A stretch of 35,418 nucleotides of DNA from Treponema sp. (GTDB lineage: Bacteria > Spirochaetota > Spirochaetia > Treponematales > Treponemataceae). This document shows, piece after piece, positions 16,359-23,601 of this stretch; positions within the stretch are counted from its first letter, which is position 1, and every line of letters begins with the position of its first letter. The translations under genes were made by a program, and so were the position numbers. The stretch lies in assembly GCA_022510905.1 (NCBI GenBank), contig JAFLSN010000026.1, positions 1 through 35,418 of the forward strand, in the 5' to 3' direction. The notes beneath the pieces are model-generated. The model saw nothing but the letters and a program-made list of their open reading frames with translations, did not search any database and was not told where the DNA came from.

Positions 16359-16925
16359 ACGCTTGAGCTCAGAATAAATGCGTTGCAAATTTTCCTGCTT
16401 TGAAACTGGCTCCATGCGGATGCAGATGGAAGCAATCTTTTCATATTGGCGTGTGCGCTCTATGTAAAATTCATGAAAAATCATCCGTACATCATCCTTG
16501 GTGTGCGGATTTTCTTTTGCGATGTAGGCGGGAAGATTTTTGAGCGACCCGTCAGCACTTACAGTGACTTCACGCATGATTCGTTCGGCTGCGGTAGACT
16601 CTTCCGCTTTTAGAAACACGAGCACAGACATTGTTTTGAGCGTGGCAATCGCATCAGCATTTTTGCAGATGCCGCCACCTGTTGCGATAACGGCGTGTTC
16701 GTTTTTTTCTTGCAGCAGACTGTGCAGGTATGTGCAGGTTTGGGCTTCGGCATCCATGAACGCGCGTTCGCCGTTGCGTATGTACAGTTCGCGCGGTGCG
16801 AGTCCTGTGCGTTGCGTGATAAGATCATCAGTATCGTAAAACGGAATCACCAGTTTTTTTGCGAGCAGTTTTCCTTGTGTTGATTTTCCGCAGTGTTTTA
16901 TGCCGAGCAGGGTAATTGATTTCAT
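16344..16925 (-). CDS. aroK: Shikimate kinase
   Basis: The 193-residue P-loop kinase has Walker A GIKHCGKST (residues 8-16), the shikimate-binding D31-T-D33 and the GGG motif (in IATGGGICK). It would make shikimate 3-phosphate from shikimate and ATP in aromatic amino acid synthesis. The R-x3-Y element near the C-terminus (RTRQYEKIA) is present. One oddity: the family motif G-E-x-x-F-R is GERAFMD here, so Met replaces the shikimate-binding Arg (Arg58 in E. coli AroK). It lies 8 nt after the YraL-like gene, with GAGGT before the ATG. No other aro genes are in the window. Its end overlaps slyD. Confidence 0.85.
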   Translation of the reverse strand: MKSITLLGIKHCGKSTQGKLLAKKLVIPFYDTDDLITQRTGLAPRELYIRNGERAFMDAEAQTCTYLHSLLQEKNEHAVIATGGGICKNADAIATLKTMSVLVFLKAEESTAAERIMREVTVSADGSLKNLPAYIAKENPHTKDDVRMIFHEFYIERTRQYEKIASICIRMEPVSKQENLQRIYSELKRSAAI

Positions 16926-16933
16926 TTGTTACC

Positions 16934-17644
16934 TCATTGTGAAAGCGCAAAAATAGTTGGCACCCGATCGAACGGAGGTAGCGGTTTGTGTTTCCATTCG
17001 GCGATTGTGTGCGTGTGGATATATTCACCTGCGCCAGTTATGCCAGTGGCAACGCAAAGGTGTGTGTGCGCCTGGCATGAAGCGAGCAGCGCTGCAAACA
17101 GTTTTTGGTTTCGGTACGGAGCTTCGATGAACAGCTGGGTTTGGTGTTCTTTTGCGGCCCGGTGCTCAAGCTGGCGCAGACGGTTTTCGCGTTCTGGAGA
17201 TTTTACGGGAAGGTATCCGTTAAAAGCAAAATTTTGTCCGCTGCATCCGCTTGCCATGAGCGCAAGAAGAATTGATGACGGCCCTACCAGTGGTACAACA
17301 CGGATGTTTTGTTTTTGGGCAAGAGCAACTATCGTGGCTCCCGGGTCTGCAACTGCCGGACAGCCCGCTTCCGAAAGGATGCCTATGGATTTTTTTTGTG
17401 TCACGAGTGGCTCAAGATACATTCCAATGTCTGCGCTGTCTGTATGTTCATTCAGCTCAAAAAAAGTGAGCGTGTTGATGTCAAGTGCAGAATCAAGTTT
17501 TTTTAAAAAGCGAATCGCCGAACGCACGTTTTCAACTATAAAAAAAGAAATGCCAGTTATGATGGTTCGATTGTATGAAGGCAGCACCTGTTCAAACGGC
17601 TGTTCGCTGATTGGCACGGGAATCAAATACAGTGCAGGTTCCAT
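16934..17644 (-). CDS. YraL/RsmI-like SAM-dependent methyltransferase
   Basis: The 236-residue protein belongs to the tetrapyrrole-methylase superfamily in the branch that includes RsmI (ribose methylation of C1402 in 16S rRNA). Visible features are LYLIPVPI near the N-terminus, GILSEAGCPAVADPGATIV (the family SxAGxPxxxDPG motif) at about residue 90, VPLVGPSSILLALMASG and FNGYLP, then QLFIEAPYRNQ. It is shorter than E. coli RsmI (286 residues) and lacks its C-terminal extension, which is typical of the YraL-like subgroup seen in Bacteroidetes and spirochetes. It is the first gene of a two-gene unit with aroK. A promoter ends 6 nt before its ATG. Confidence 0.85.
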   Translation of the reverse strand: MEPALYLIPVPISEQPFEQVLPSYNRTIITGISFFIVENVRSAIRFLKKLDSALDINTLTFFELNEHTDSADIGMYLEPLVTQKKSIGILSEAGCPAVADPGATIVALAQKQNIRVVPLVGPSSILLALMASGCSGQNFAFNGYLPVKSPERENRLRQLEHRAAKEHQTQLFIEAPYRNQKLFAALLASCQAHTHLCVATGITGAGEYIHTHTIAEWKHKPLPPFDRVPTIFALSQ

Positions 17645-17650
17645 GGCTGT

Positions 17651-17679
17651 ATGCTACCGTATGCGCCCAAAAAAAACAA
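17651..17679 (-). promoter_or_regulatory. YraL-like gene promoter, possibly leaderless
   Basis: On the minus strand, TTGTTT (17679-17674), 17 nt, TAGCAT (17656-17651), then 6 nt to the ATG at 17644. The hexamers are weaker than in the other four cases but the geometry is identical. Confidence 0.5.
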
Positions 17680-17802
17680 GGCTTGAAAATGAACCGCAGT
17701 ACAGCCGCATATGAAGTGGCAGCATTTTGCAGATGCGGCTGAAAATTCTGGGCACTTATGTCTTTTTTCATGCTGAATTTATGGCAGGAACAGAAACGCG
17801 GA

Positions 17803-17831
17803 TTGTAAAAAAAAAACAAATGGCCTACAAT
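17803..17831 (+). promoter_or_regulatory. Promoter of the solute-binding-like gene, predicted leaderless
   Basis: TTGTAA (17803-17808), 17 nt, TACAAT (17826-17831), then exactly 6 nt to an ATG at 17838. This settles the start of the gene; the longer open frame crosses the promoter. Confidence 0.7.
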
Positions 17832-17837
17832 ATCGGC

Positions 17838-19052
17838 ATGCGGCTGGCTCTGTTAAAAAAACGCTGGGTTTTTGTTTCGGTATTGCTTTTGCTTCTATGT
17901 CTTTGCGTTGGACTGTTTGCGTATCGGACTTCGCATCATATCAGACTTGCCTGCTACCAGGTGCCAGCGGAACTGTGCTCCGTTCTTGTAAATCAGATAC
18001 GACATGCCGTTGGAAAGCGATTCCGTGTCAGCCTTTCCGTTTTGCCTGATGCAGAGCCACCACTTCCTGCCACCGTAAAAAAATACGACATGCTGTTGTT
18101 GTGGAATGGCAGGAATTCCCAGCTACTTGCACCTCACGCACTTGAACTTCCAGAGCAATGCACCGCAGAAATTCCTCGCGCAATAAGGCAGATTGCATTC
18201 GTTGGTGGACGCCATGTGCAGCTTCCGCTTTTGCTTGACCATTACGGATTTGACAGTCTTGCGGAAAATCAAGATGGGCTGCTGTTGCCTGGTGTGGAAA
18301 ATTTCAGTGATTTCGCATCGTATTTTGCTGCGCTAAAAAAACTGGTACCGTATCCATTTTTGTGTGCAGGAAAAGATGACCGAACCTTGCTTGCGATGGT
18401 GAGCGTGTTGGTAGAATCGCTGGCCGGTGCGGACGGATACAACAACCTCGTTTCTATTTTAAAAACAACAGAGAATGTCGAAGCAAAACTCGCCGCTCCG
18501 TTTGGACACGACAGCGCTGGCCGTGAGCTTTCCCTTCTGCATGTGCTGGACATGCTTTCTGAATGGATGGCTTCCGACTTGATTCATCCCAAGTGGCATC
18601 TGGCTTCCGCAGGAGACGTGGACAGTTTTATGAAAGACCAGCTTGCAGGTGCTGTGGTTATGGCCCTTTCCGCGCACCGCCGCATTGTGCTCAGAACCGT
18701 TGTTCGCTATCGTACAGAGCGGTTTCCGGTTTTTCTTGATAGCGCCGCCGTTTCGCATGGGGTTGTGGCGCCATGCATGGTGGCGATGTTTTTTAAAAAA
18801 CAGTCCAGGCTGAATGGTTTTGCACATGTGTTGATGTCCGCAGAAAAGCAGGAAGAGCTTTCGGAACTTACCAAACTGGCACCCGTTGCTGCAACGTGTT
18901 CCGCATATGACAGGCTTTCCGATGACGTGCGCTTTTACGCAGCTTCCGTTCCCGCAGGCCCACTCAGCGATTTGTACTACGCAGCTTTTTTAACACCGCA
19001 GGCTGCTGCTGAATTTTGCGCAGTGTTGCGTAACCGCCTTGCGGAGCGCTGA
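17838..19052 (+). CDS. Membrane-anchored solute-binding-like protein
   Basis: The 404-residue protein begins MRLALLKKRW, followed by a strong hydrophobic segment (about residues 11-30) and then periplasmic sequence. There is no clear signal peptidase or lipobox site, so a signal anchor is likely. The rest resembles extracellular solute-binding proteins of ABC transporters in helix/strand pattern: an early YDMLLLWNG strand, FVGGRHVQLPLLLDHYGF at about 120 and a late LSDLYYAAFLTPQAAAEFCAVL. No transporter genes are adjacent, so a sensory or orphan binding role is possible. The family call is tentative. Start chosen from the leaderless promoter geometry. Confidence 0.65.
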   Translation: MRLALLKKRWVFVSVLLLLLCLCVGLFAYRTSHHIRLACYQVPAELCSVLVNQIRHAVGKRFRVSLSVLPDAEPPLPATVKKYDMLLLWNGRNSQLLAPHALELPEQCTAEIPRAIRQIAFVGGRHVQLPLLLDHYGFDSLAENQDGLLLPGVENFSDFASYFAALKKLVPYPFLCAGKDDRTLLAMVSVLVESLAGADGYNNLVSILKTTENVEAKLAAPFGHDSAGRELSLLHVLDMLSEWMASDLIHPKWHLASAGDVDSFMKDQLAGAVVMALSAHRRIVLRTVVRYRTERFPVFLDSAAVSHGVVAPCMVAMFFKKQSRLNGFAHVLMSAEKQEELSELTKLAPVAATCSAYDRLSDDVRFYAASVPAGPLSDLYYAAFLTPQAAAEFCAVLRNRLAER

Positions 19053-19627
19053 CAGCTCGTTTGGTGCGGTTTGAATTCAGCATGAATGGTGCCCAGCTTT
19101 TATGAGAATTTTGAACAGACAAGGTGAATGTCATTCAGTTTTACATTGAATAAAACCTTCTCGCAGAAGACAGGCTTGAACGGATTTTGCATGGCTCCCG
19201 GCTGTTTAAAAACCAACATTCCCTGACCAACAACACCCCAACGGCAAACCATCGCTGCGGTGACTGTACCGCCACCGCTAAAAACTTCATTGCGAGTGCG
19301 CACTCCTTGCAAATGCAGCATAAATACGACAGACTCACCACTGGTAAATGGGACACAAACACCAGTGCTGATTGCGACAGATTCACCACTAATACATTAG
19401 GCAGACTTGCCAGTGACAAACGCAACAGCGTCTCCCATGCACCCGCCGCGCCTCGCGGATATACTCTCTGAGGATTGCCCTGCGCAATGGCCGTAGCTGG
19501 CGGTGCTGTCCTTCACGCCGCAGATGTCCGCCGCCTTAGTTGCCCGCCACTTCGTTTCTGGAACACAAAATCCTGTTCCACTCTTGTGCTGCAAGTCTTT
19601 GCTTTGTCACTAGTCAAATAATGTTCT

Positions 19628-20033
19628 TTGCTGCCGCAGATGGAAGCGGGCCGGTAGATTTTCTACTTTGTCCAAAAACGCTGGCGGCCGGGAAGTAGAA
19701 AATCTACCTTGCTGCCGCAGACGGTGGCAAACCGGTAGATTTTCTACCTCGTCCAAAACTGCTGGCGGCCGGGAAGTAGAAAATCTATCTTGCTGCCGCA
19801 GACGGTGGCTTGCCGGTAGATTTTCTACTTTACCCAGAACCGCTGGCGGCCGAGAAGTAGAAACTCTACCTTGCTGCCGCAGACGGTGGCTGGCCGGTAG
19901 ATTTTCTACCTCGTCCAAAACTGCTGGCGGCTTGAAAGTAGAAAATCTATCTTGCTGCCGCAGACGGAAGCTGGCCGGTAGATTTTCTACCTCGTCCAAA
20001 AACGCTGGCGGCTTGGAAGTAGAAAAATCTACT
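19628..20033. repeat. Palindromic tandem array, 5 units of exactly 81 bp
   Basis: Unit starts (TTGCTGCCGCAGA) fall at 19628, 19709, 19790, 19871 and 19952, each 81 bp apart. Every unit contains GGTAGATTTTCTAC and, about 30 bp later, its reverse complement GTAGAAAATCTA(C/T), so each unit can fold into a long hairpin. Each arm is itself a small palindrome (GTAGA-ttt-TCTAC). Other conserved parts are CTGCCGCAGACGG and GCTGGCGGC. Because 81 is a multiple of three, both strands show open frames of 27-residue repeats; neither has a ribosome site. Function is unknown. Confidence 0.9.
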
Positions 20034-20130
20034 TACGATTTAACCAGCGAGGAGCCAAAAGTAAACGATTCCGATGGGCTTGGTTTGTGCCAGAGTTCCA
20101 TGGTGCGATGTATTTCCTTTTCCTGTTATA

Positions 20131-20155
20131 ATGATTTGTGCGGAAGGGTGCATGC
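20131..20155 (+). repeat. Dispersed 26-bp motif R1, copy 5
   Basis: ATGATTTGTGCGG followed by AAGGGTGCATGC, one base shorter than the consensus; upstream of the cobalamin riboswitch promoter. Confidence 0.6.
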
Positions 20156-20211
20156 CGTGCTTCTGTGGAGCCAGCCCCGGTCTTGAAGCTTTGCTTTTGC
20201 GTTGAACCGTG

Positions 20212-20241
20212 TTGATTCTTTTTTGCTGGTTGTGTTAGAAT
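20212..20241 (+). promoter_or_regulatory. Promoter of the cobalamin-controlled unit
   Basis: TTGATT (20212-20217), 18 nt, TAGAAT (20236-20241). Transcription would begin a few bases before the riboswitch P1 stem at 20247. Confidence 0.6.
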
Positions 20242-20246
20242 GCAAA

Positions 20247-20415
20247 TGTGTATTGCAATGGAAGCAGGTGAAAGGCCTGCGCTGGACGATTAACTGTATC
20301 GGCTGTACAAGGCTGTGCCACCGCGTCACTGTGCAAGACCGGATGCGACTTGTTCCGCACGGTTTTTGCATGGGAAGACGGCACTGCTGGCCGGAGCCAG
20401 GAAACTTTGGTACAC
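20247..20415 (+). promoter_or_regulatory. Cobalamin (B12) riboswitch
   Basis: The non-coding leader shows the conserved blocks of the cobalamin riboswitch in order. A P1 stem is formed by GTGTA (20247-20251) and TACAC (20411-20415). Next comes ATGGAAGCAGGTGAAAGGCC with the stem GCAGG/CCTGC, like the consensus GGGAA-GGTGAAA-CC. Then come CCACCGCGTCACTGTG, like CCCGCCACTGTGA, and GCATGGGAAGACGGC, like TGGGAAGGCGGC. Last is the B12 box CCGGAGCCAGGAAACTT, like CCGGGAGCCAGGAGACC. Downstream, a stem with GGGCAC (about 20468) and GTGCCC abuts the GGAG ribosome site of the lipoprotein gene. Control of translation is therefore likely, with expression when cobalamin is low. Confidence 0.85.
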
Positions 20416-20501
20416 GCTGACCCGCCCCGGGTCATTCCGTTCCGTATGGAAGGAAAACCTTTGTTTTGGGCACTTGTCGCTCGGGTGCCCGGAGAAAATC
20501 T

Positions 20502-21047
20502 ATGAAAGGCATTCGCTTCTCATTGTGGCGTGCAGCCGCGGTTTTGGTTGCACTGGTTGTGTTGTGCGGCTTTGTTGCGTGCAAAGAGCCGGATTCAGAA
20601 GACCTGATTTTTGAAAATGTGGCTGAACTTTCAAAAAGTGACGGCATTGTGGGAAAGTGGGAAGATGACTATCCTAACTGGCAAACATATGAAACTTATG
20701 ATTGCCAGATTTCAGTTGGAAAAGTTGAAACATGCAGCTACGGTAGGCATGAAGGCTCTGTTTATATTGCAAAACTTTCCCAAACGTCTGGGTATGTCTA
20801 TTATCAGCTGAAATCGGATGTCACTGGATATGATGATAACGGGAAAGAATATGAGATTCACTGTGCTGAAAAGTGGAGCGCTGTTTTTTATAAAGGTTTG
20901 ACTTCTAACTCTGTAAAGATGTGCGATGCCTTTAACAGGTCATCACCGTATGATTTTCCTGATTCATTGGAAAAATGTGTACATAAATATACCATTGAAA
21001 ATGGATATTTTGAAAATCCTGTTACATTTAAAAAGGTTGAAGACTAG
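20502..21047 (+). CDS. Lipoprotein under cobalamin riboswitch control
   Basis: The 181-residue protein has a signal peptide with a loose spirochetal lipobox (GFVAC, Cys25). The mature part begins KEPDSEDLIFEN and contains GIVGKWEDDYPNWQTYETYDC, then beta-rich sequence with YVYYQLKSDVTGYDDNGKEYE and a C-terminal YTIENGYFENP. The GxWxD start followed by alternating strands suggests a lipocalin-like or small beta-barrel fold, but no named family is certain. Its position between a cobalamin riboswitch and a BtuB-like receptor suggests a surface or periplasmic corrinoid-binding partner of the receptor. GGAG at 20491 sits 7 nt before the ATG. It has seven Cys in the mature part including Cys25. Confidence 0.8.
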   Translation: MKGIRFSLWRAAAVLVALVVLCGFVACKEPDSEDLIFENVAELSKSDGIVGKWEDDYPNWQTYETYDCQISVGKVETCSYGRHEGSVYIAKLSQTSGYVYYQLKSDVTGYDDNGKEYEIHCAEKWSAVFYKGLTSNSVKMCDAFNRSSPYDFPDSLEKCVHKYTIENGYFENPVTFKKVED

Positions 21048-21183
21048 CATTGCAAGGCTGATGTCAGGATTTTCTTCCGCATAGCATTTGCAGAGTGTAA
21101 CCACAAAACTGCGCGGCGGGCAGAAAACTTTCCGCATTTCTGTCCGTTCCGCATTTTGTTTTATCGGCCGCAATCCTTAAAAA

Positions 21184-23145
21184 ATGAAGCATATTCGGTA
21201 TCTTACATCATTCATTGTTATATTCTGCTCAACCTGTTTTGCGCAGGAAGTTGAAGCTCCATACCGCGCTGACGGGCAGATTGCAGAAGGTGGGCAGGTG
21301 GTTGAAAATCCCCACGATGCTGCCGATTCGCAGGGTGCGGGTTCCGGCAGCGATGCAGAGCAATCCATATACTTGCCGCACATTTATGCTTACATCGATT
21401 CACCGGTGGTTGAGCAGCGAGAAGTGCTCACTGCAAGTGAAATCGAGCAGCTGCACGCAGAAAGCCTGCCCGAGCTGTTCACTTCCATGGGAATACAGAC
21501 GCTAAGTTATGGCGCATACGGTTCGCAGTCAAATCCTTCGATACGCGGCTTTACAGGCCCTACAGTGCGCGTTGTGGTCGATGGTGTTGCCATGAATTCC
21601 GCACAGAACGGAAACTTTGATTTTTCTTCGATAAATCCTGCCAGCATAGAAAAAATCGAAGTAGTGCGCGGCGGGTTTGTTGAAGACCTTGCTGGCGAAG
21701 GTGCTGTTGGAGGCGTAGTCTACATTACCACAAAATCGCAGAGCCTTGGACAGCATTTTTCTGCGGGCCTCGGCGCAAAAACATATTTCAATGCGAATGT
21801 TCCGCTCGATACTGCGCAGACTGAAATTTTCTGGAATGGTCAGACTGGCGAGAACACGTTTTTAAAGGCAGGTCTAAACGGAACATTTGCACAGAATCGC
21901 TTTTTGTACACAAACTACATGGGAAATTCCCGTGAGCAAATTGGTGCCCAGGTAACAGACGGAAATGCCGATATAGGCGTGACACATTTTTTTGGAAACG
22001 GAAACTCGTTTACAATAAGCGATCTGTTTTACGCTGGCTGCAAGCATATTTCAAACGGCAAAGGAATCCAGCAGGACTACAATAATTCTGCCACGGTGGG
22101 CGTTTCTATTCCTGCGGCAGATGTGGCTTTTCTTCCTGGTGAAGTAAAGCTGAATGGTTCGCTTTCATGGAAAAGTTCAAACGAATGGTATGGTGCAGGA
22201 CATGAGCGCAGCATCCATCATCTTAATGAAGTAAAGACAGATTTTTTTGCACGGACGGCAATTTTTCCGTGGTTTGTGCAGAGCGCCGGGCTTCACCTTG
22301 AAGCCGATGTGCTTGATTCTTCCAACACTGGAAAGCACATGATTTTCGCAGGAACGTTCAAAGAGACGAGCAAGATTTTTTTAGGAGATTTTGTGTCGCT
22401 TTCAGTGCCGCTTGCGCTTTTGTTTAGCAACCAGAACGTGTCGTTTGTGCCCAAACTGGGCGTGAAGTTTGACTTGCCGTTTGCGGATTTGCTGCTGGAC
22501 GCTTACCGCATGGCTGCCTTCCCGACGATGAACCAATTGTACTGGCAGGGAACAGGCGCCTCGGGAAACAAAAACCTTTCTGTGGAAAGCGGCTGGGGCG
22601 CGGAGTTCACGCTGAATTCAAAAAAAGAATGGTTTCCAATCTCGCTGTGTGTGTTCATGAACTATTACGAAAATTCAATACACTGGGGTGTGCAAGACGG
22701 ATTGTGGACACCGCTCAACATGCGCTCGGCATTTTACGCAGGTGTTGATGTTATGGCAAAAAAAACGCTGTGGCGTATACTCACCGTGCGAGGAAGTTTT
22801 GAGTACCTGTACAACCGTCTGCTTGATAAAAGCAACTCCGCAACCTACGGCAAAATGATAATGTACACGCCGGACATAGTTGCCTCTGCTTCTGCAATGC
22901 TTTCGCTTTCATGGTTCAGCATTATGGTGGAAGCTTCCTACACAGGGAAGCGCTATGAAGACAACCAAAACATCTACGTGTTAGACCCGTATCTGATTTT
23001 AAACATCAGTGCGGAACTAAAGCTGTGTAAATATGCAAAACCTTATGTGCGTGTTGACAATCTGCTGGATGTTGACTATGAAGCGGTGCCGAATTACCCC
23101 ATGCCCGGCATTTCGATTACCATTGGACTGCGGGCTGTCTGGTAG
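21184..23145 (+). CDS. TonB-dependent receptor, probable cobalamin transporter (BtuB-like)
   Basis: The 653-residue outer-membrane receptor has a signal peptide (cut after CFA, about residue 20), an acidic linker, a plug domain (about 65-185) and a 22-strand barrel. Plug signatures are SLPELFTSMGIQTLSYG, PSIRGFTGPTVRVVVDGVAMN, and IEKIEVVRGG followed by GAVGGVVYITTK. The barrel closes with PYVRVDNLLDVDYEAVPNYPMPGISITIGLRAVW, ending in the Trp/aromatic residue needed for assembly. It lies downstream of a cobalamin riboswitch and a lipoprotein, so corrinoid uptake is the likely role. The 136-bp gap from the lipoprotein has no strong terminator. There is no clear Shine-Dalgarno before the ATG. 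No tonB/exbB or btuCDF genes are in the window. Confidence 0.88.
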   Translation: MKHIRYLTSFIVIFCSTCFAQEVEAPYRADGQIAEGGQVVENPHDAADSQGAGSGSDAEQSIYLPHIYAYIDSPVVEQREVLTASEIEQLHAESLPELFTSMGIQTLSYGAYGSQSNPSIRGFTGPTVRVVVDGVAMNSAQNGNFDFSSINPASIEKIEVVRGGFVEDLAGEGAVGGVVYITTKSQSLGQHFSAGLGAKTYFNANVPLDTAQTEIFWNGQTGENTFLKAGLNGTFAQNRFLYTNYMGNSREQIGAQVTDGNADIGVTHFFGNGNSFTISDLFYAGCKHISNGKGIQQDYNNSATVGVSIPAADVAFLPGEVKLNGSLSWKSSNEWYGAGHERSIHHLNEVKTDFFARTAIFPWFVQSAGLHLEADVLDSSNTGKHMIFAGTFKETSKIFLGDFVSLSVPLALLFSNQNVSFVPKLGVKFDLPFADLLLDAYRMAAFPTMNQLYWQGTGASGNKNLSVESGWGAEFTLNSKKEWFPISLCVFMNYYENSIHWGVQDGLWTPLNMRSAFYAGVDVMAKKTLWRILTVRGSFEYLYNRLLDKSNSATYGKMIMYTPDIVASASAMLSLSWFSIMVEASYTGKRYEDNQNIYVLDPYLILNISAELKLCKYAKPYVRVDNLLDVDYEAVPNYPMPGISITIGLRAVW

Positions 23146-23173
23146 CCGATGCCGTCAGGCGCGGAAAATATCG

Positions 23174-23202
23174 TTGCAGGAATATGCGTTTGGCGTTATA
23201 CT
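23174..23202 (+). promoter_or_regulatory. Promoter of the PC4/YdbC-like gene
   Basis: TTGCAG (23174-23179), 17 nt, TATACT (23197-23202). A small stem (GTAAA cgg TTTAC) begins just after the -10 box. The leader is about 80 nt. Confidence 0.65.
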
Positions 23203-23290
23203 GTAAACGGTTTTACAGGCACTTCGGACATGCAAAATGGTGCTGTGCCTGGAGTCTATGTTTTTGTAAAACAATGCATGCGAGGTATGT

Positions 23291-23515
23291 ATGGCAGGCG
23301 ATTTTTCGTTTTCGATTGAACAGAAATGTGGCGTGATTTCTTCTGGCAAGAACGGCTGGAATTTGGAGCTGAATTTCGTTTCTTGGGGCGGCAGACCTGC
23401 CAAGTATGATATTCGGTCATGGTCATCCGAGCATGATGAAATGAGCAAGGGTGTTACATTGACAAAAGACGAGCTGATTTCTTTGCGCACCATACTGAAC
23501 AGCATGCAGCTTTAA
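23291..23515 (+). CDS. PC4/YdbC-like single-strand nucleic acid-binding protein
   Basis: The 74-residue protein matches the bacterial YdbC branch of the PC4 (transcriptional coactivator p15) family: an antiparallel sheet (FSFSIEQKCGVISSGKNGWNLELNFVSWG followed by AKYDIRSWSSEHDEMSKG) and a C-terminal helix (TLTKDELISLRTILNSM). These small proteins dimerise and bind single-stranded DNA or RNA; in bacteria their role is in transcription or repair and is not well defined. GAGG lies 5 nt before the ATG at 23291. It is monocistronic with its own promoter and converges on holA. Confidence 0.85.
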   Translation: MAGDFSFSIEQKCGVISSGKNGWNLELNFVSWGGRPAKYDIRSWSSEHDEMSKGVTLTKDELISLRTILNSMQL

Positions 23516-23601
23516 AACTGGTGTTTTGGGTTTGCGTGGGCAATAAATGTTTTTGCTTAGGTTGGTAGCGCATAAAAACACATGTTGTTTTTAGAACCGG
23601 C

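Larger units (their letters stand above)
19053..20235. other. Long intergenic region, mostly without recognisable genes
   Basis: From 19053 to 19627 I find no supported gene. Open frames exist on both strands but lack ribosome sites and family features. A 7-bp stem (CACTGGT 19339-19345 / ACCAGTG 19361-19367) and a near-direct repeat (GACAGAcTCACCACT at about 19328 and GACAGATTCACCACT at about 19376) are visible. From 19628 to 20033 lies the 81-bp array, and one R1 motif sits at 20131. Confidence 0.55.

Noticed and set aside
19141..19471. Small open frames on both strands
   Set aside because: No ribosome sites, no family features and mutual overlap. Left as unassigned intergenic DNA.
19628..20033. 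CRISPR array
   Set aside because: The parts between palindromes are also repeated from unit to unit, so there are no unique spacers, and no cas genes are nearby.
19628..20033. Integron attC-like sites
   Set aside because: The palindromes lack the attC core (RYYYAAC/GTTRRRY), and no integrase or cassette genes are adjacent.
19610..20186. Open frames on both strands through the 81-bp array (27-residue repeats)
   Set aside because: Frames on both strands are expected from an 81-bp period. No start signals are seen and the conserved feature is the DNA palindrome.
20246..20293. 15-codon leader peptide ATG at 20246
   Set aside because: The sequence is inside the cobalamin riboswitch core and has no ribosome site.
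20202..20420. 72-codon frame over the riboswitch
   Set aside because: The conserved riboswitch blocks explain this sequence and no protein family is recognised.
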